Source: a bacterium
Lineage (GTDB): Bacteria > Patescibacteriota > Saccharimonadia > Saccharimonadales > UBA4665
Length of the DNA stretch: 7,834 nt
Reading direction: 5' to 3'
Assembly: GCA_021788675.1 (NCBI GenBank)
Contig: JAJYKI010000029.1
Location: 1-7,834, forward strand
The position numbers were made by a program, and so were the translations under genes. Positions 6,928 to 7,834 of this stretch are shown one piece after another. The notes below the pieces were generated by a model. The model saw nothing but the letters and a program-made list of their open reading frames with translations, was not told where the DNA came from and searched no databases. Every line of letters begins with the position of its first letter. Within the stretch, counting starts at the first letter, position 1.

Positions 6928-7020
6928 TCCGATTGGTCTACTGCGGCAGTGTAAGGCTCACTTTAGCTCGCTTGCCAACTTAAGCTTGTGAGCATGTACC
7001 CCGGCTCGGAGTCAATCGGA
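6928..7020 (-). promoter_or_regulatory. Multibranched structured leader of rpsL
   Basis: In the rpsL leader a perfect 8-bp pair, TCCGATTG (7020-7013) with CAATCGGA (6935-6928), closes a 93-nt segment. Inside are a GCTCAC/GTGAGC pair enclosing a GCTT/AAGC hairpin, and a compact ACTGC-C-GCAGT hairpin. Together they suggest a multibranch junction ending 14 nt before the AAAGGAG site. It resembles a cis-regulatory RNA, possibly a ribosomal-protein binding site; no known family was recognised. It is not a tRNA, because no GTTCRA T-arm is present. Confidence 0.5.
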
Positions 7021-7033
7021 TGATTGTCTGTTC

Positions 7034-7053
7034 CTTAATTTAACTTAATTTAA
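7034..7053 (-). repeat. Tandem 10-bp direct repeat just after the rpsL promoter
   Basis: On the minus strand TTAAATTAAG occurs twice head to tail (7053-7044 and 7043-7034), beginning about 6 nt after the predicted +1. The upper copy also forms part of the 15-nt palindrome at 7042-7056. A 10-bp period places both copies on one DNA face, as in tandem operators, but the sequence is low in complexity. Confidence 0.5.
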
Positions 7054-7065
7054 GTTCGGTTGTTA

Positions 7066-7094
7066 ATTTTACCAGATACGGTAGCGGATATCAA
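7066..7094 (-). promoter_or_regulatory. Strong promoter for rpsL-rpsG-fusA
   Basis: Minus strand: -35 TTGATA (7094-7089), exactly 17 bp, -10 TAAAAT (7071-7066), each five of six consensus matches, plus a TGG extended -10. The -35 includes the rpoC TGA stop (7093-7091). The predicted +1 near 7059 gives a leader of about 165 nt. No terminator separates it from rpoC, so readthrough from the rpoBC unit is also possible. Confidence 0.82.
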
Positions 7095-7834
7095 CTAACG
7101 AAGGATTCCTCGCTCATACTATCGGTTTCCATTTCTGCTTCGGTTTCTTCCACCTCTTCTTCAAAACCGGTTCCGACTGGGATCTTGCGTCCAAGAATGA
7201 CGTTCTCTTTCAGGCCGAATAGATGATCGACTTTTCCGGAAGTTGCCGCACCGATCAATACCCTGGTCGTATCCTGGAATGATGCCGCACTCAAGAATGA
7301 ATCGGTAGACAACGAAGCTTTGGTTATGCCCAGCAAAAGTTGAACGTATTGAGCCGGAGTCTTGCCTTGCTCAATCAGGTTTTCATTGACTTCACTGACT
7401 GCCAATTTGGAAACTACGTCCCCAGTTACGAACTCACTGTCGCCGGAGTCTTCAATCTGTACCCGGCTGAACATCTGACGCACGATAATTTCCAGGTGCT
7501 TGTCGCTGATCGTTTGACCTTGGCCGACAAATATCCGGAGAATTTCGTTCATGATATAGCGCTGAGTCGGCTCGACTCCCTGCAAGCGCATTAAGTCATG
7601 CAGGTTAATTGAACCACTGGTCAGTTTTTGACCGGCAATCACTTTGTCGCCGTCTTCAACCAGCAACTGTTTAAAGCCGGGGATCTCATAGCGTACGACA
7701 CTTTGACCGGTCGGCGTTATGACGATAGCCGTATCGGTAATATTAACTTTTCCGGCCATTGGGGCGATTATCGGGTCGCTGCCATCTTCCTGGGCGGCAA
7801 TTACGTCACCAACCGCCACATCAGAAGCACTGGC
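7091..7834 (-). CDS. rpoC: DNA-directed RNA polymerase subunit beta', C-terminal fragment
   Basis: The C-terminal 247 codons of RpoC; the gene runs off the right edge, and the frame is open to the last base, so the GTG at 7819 is not a start. RpoC forms the catalytic cleft of RNA polymerase with RpoB. Recognisable blocks are INLHDLMRLQGVEPTQRYIM, SDKHLEIIVRQM, LLGITKASLSTDSFLSAASF with QDTTRVL, and GLKENVILGRKIPVGTGF. After this last block the protein ends in a very acidic tail of about 22 residues (mostly Glu, Ser, Thr, Met), unlike the basic end of the E. coli protein. The rpoC-rpsL order is the usual rpoBC/str junction. Confidence 0.97.
   Translation of the reverse strand, partial: ASASDVAVGDVIAAQEDGSDPIIAPMAGKVNITDTAIVITPTGQSVVRYEIPGFKQLLVEDGDKVIAGQKLTSGSINLHDLMRLQGVEPTQRYIMNEILRIFVGQGQTISDKHLEIIVRQMFSRVQIEDSGDSEFVTGDVVSKLAVSEVNENLIEQGKTPAQYVQLLLGITKASLSTDSFLSAASFQDTTRVLIGAATSGKVDHLFGLKENVILGRKIPVGTGFEEEVEETEAEMETDSMSEESFVS

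Noticed and set aside
6928..7020. tRNA gene in the rpsL leader
   Set aside because: The 8-bp closing stem and length fit loosely, but there is no T-arm GTTCRA, no D-arm pattern and no plausible anticodon stem.
7340..7594. Plus-strand open frame inside rpoC
   Set aside because: It is antisense to conserved RpoC blocks, with no start signals and no recognisable product.

Overview
The window is the str-operon neighbourhood of a bacterial genome. Read on the minus strand (from high to low coordinates) the order is rpoC 3' end, rpsL (S12), rpsG (S7), fusA (EF-G), tuf (EF-Tu), one unrecognised gene, then the start of rpsJ (S10). Two further unrecognised genes lie on the plus strand between fusA and tuf. 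TGA is used as a stop (rpoC and the gene at 187-732), so this is not one of the lineages that read TGA as glycine. The style of the S10, EF-G and EF-Tu proteins and the small, AT-rich orphan genes suggest a Candidate Phyla Radiation organism, most likely Saccharibacteria (TM7). That assignment is from recognition, not from a search.

Region by region. 7091-7834 is the end of RpoC. A strong promoter starts inside the rpoC stop codon and drives rpsL-rpsG-fusA through a leader of about 165 nt. The leader holds a 10-bp tandem repeat and a 93-nt segment closed by a perfect 8-bp stem. 3143-3835 and 2268-3020 are plus-strand orphans. The second looks like a degenerate kinase or aminoglycoside-phosphotransferase fold. 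tuf has its own strong promoter, a structured leader and an intrinsic terminator. An exported-looking orphan (187-732) follows, and then rpsJ with its own promoter, whose -35 again contains the preceding stop codon.

The recognised genes all serve transcription and translation: RNA polymerase beta', two 30S decoding or assembly proteins, S10, and the two elongation GTPases. The inserted orphans split what is usually one str/S10 supercluster into separately promoted units. Housekeeping genes mostly carry Shine-Dalgarno sites, whereas two orphans have a -10 hexamer exactly 6 nt before ATG, which predicts leaderless mRNA.

The most unusual protein feature is in EF-G. Both guanine-recognition motifs are altered (G4 NKxD reads NKIN, and G5 SA reads GD), while G1-G3 are intact and EF-Tu keeps canonical motifs.
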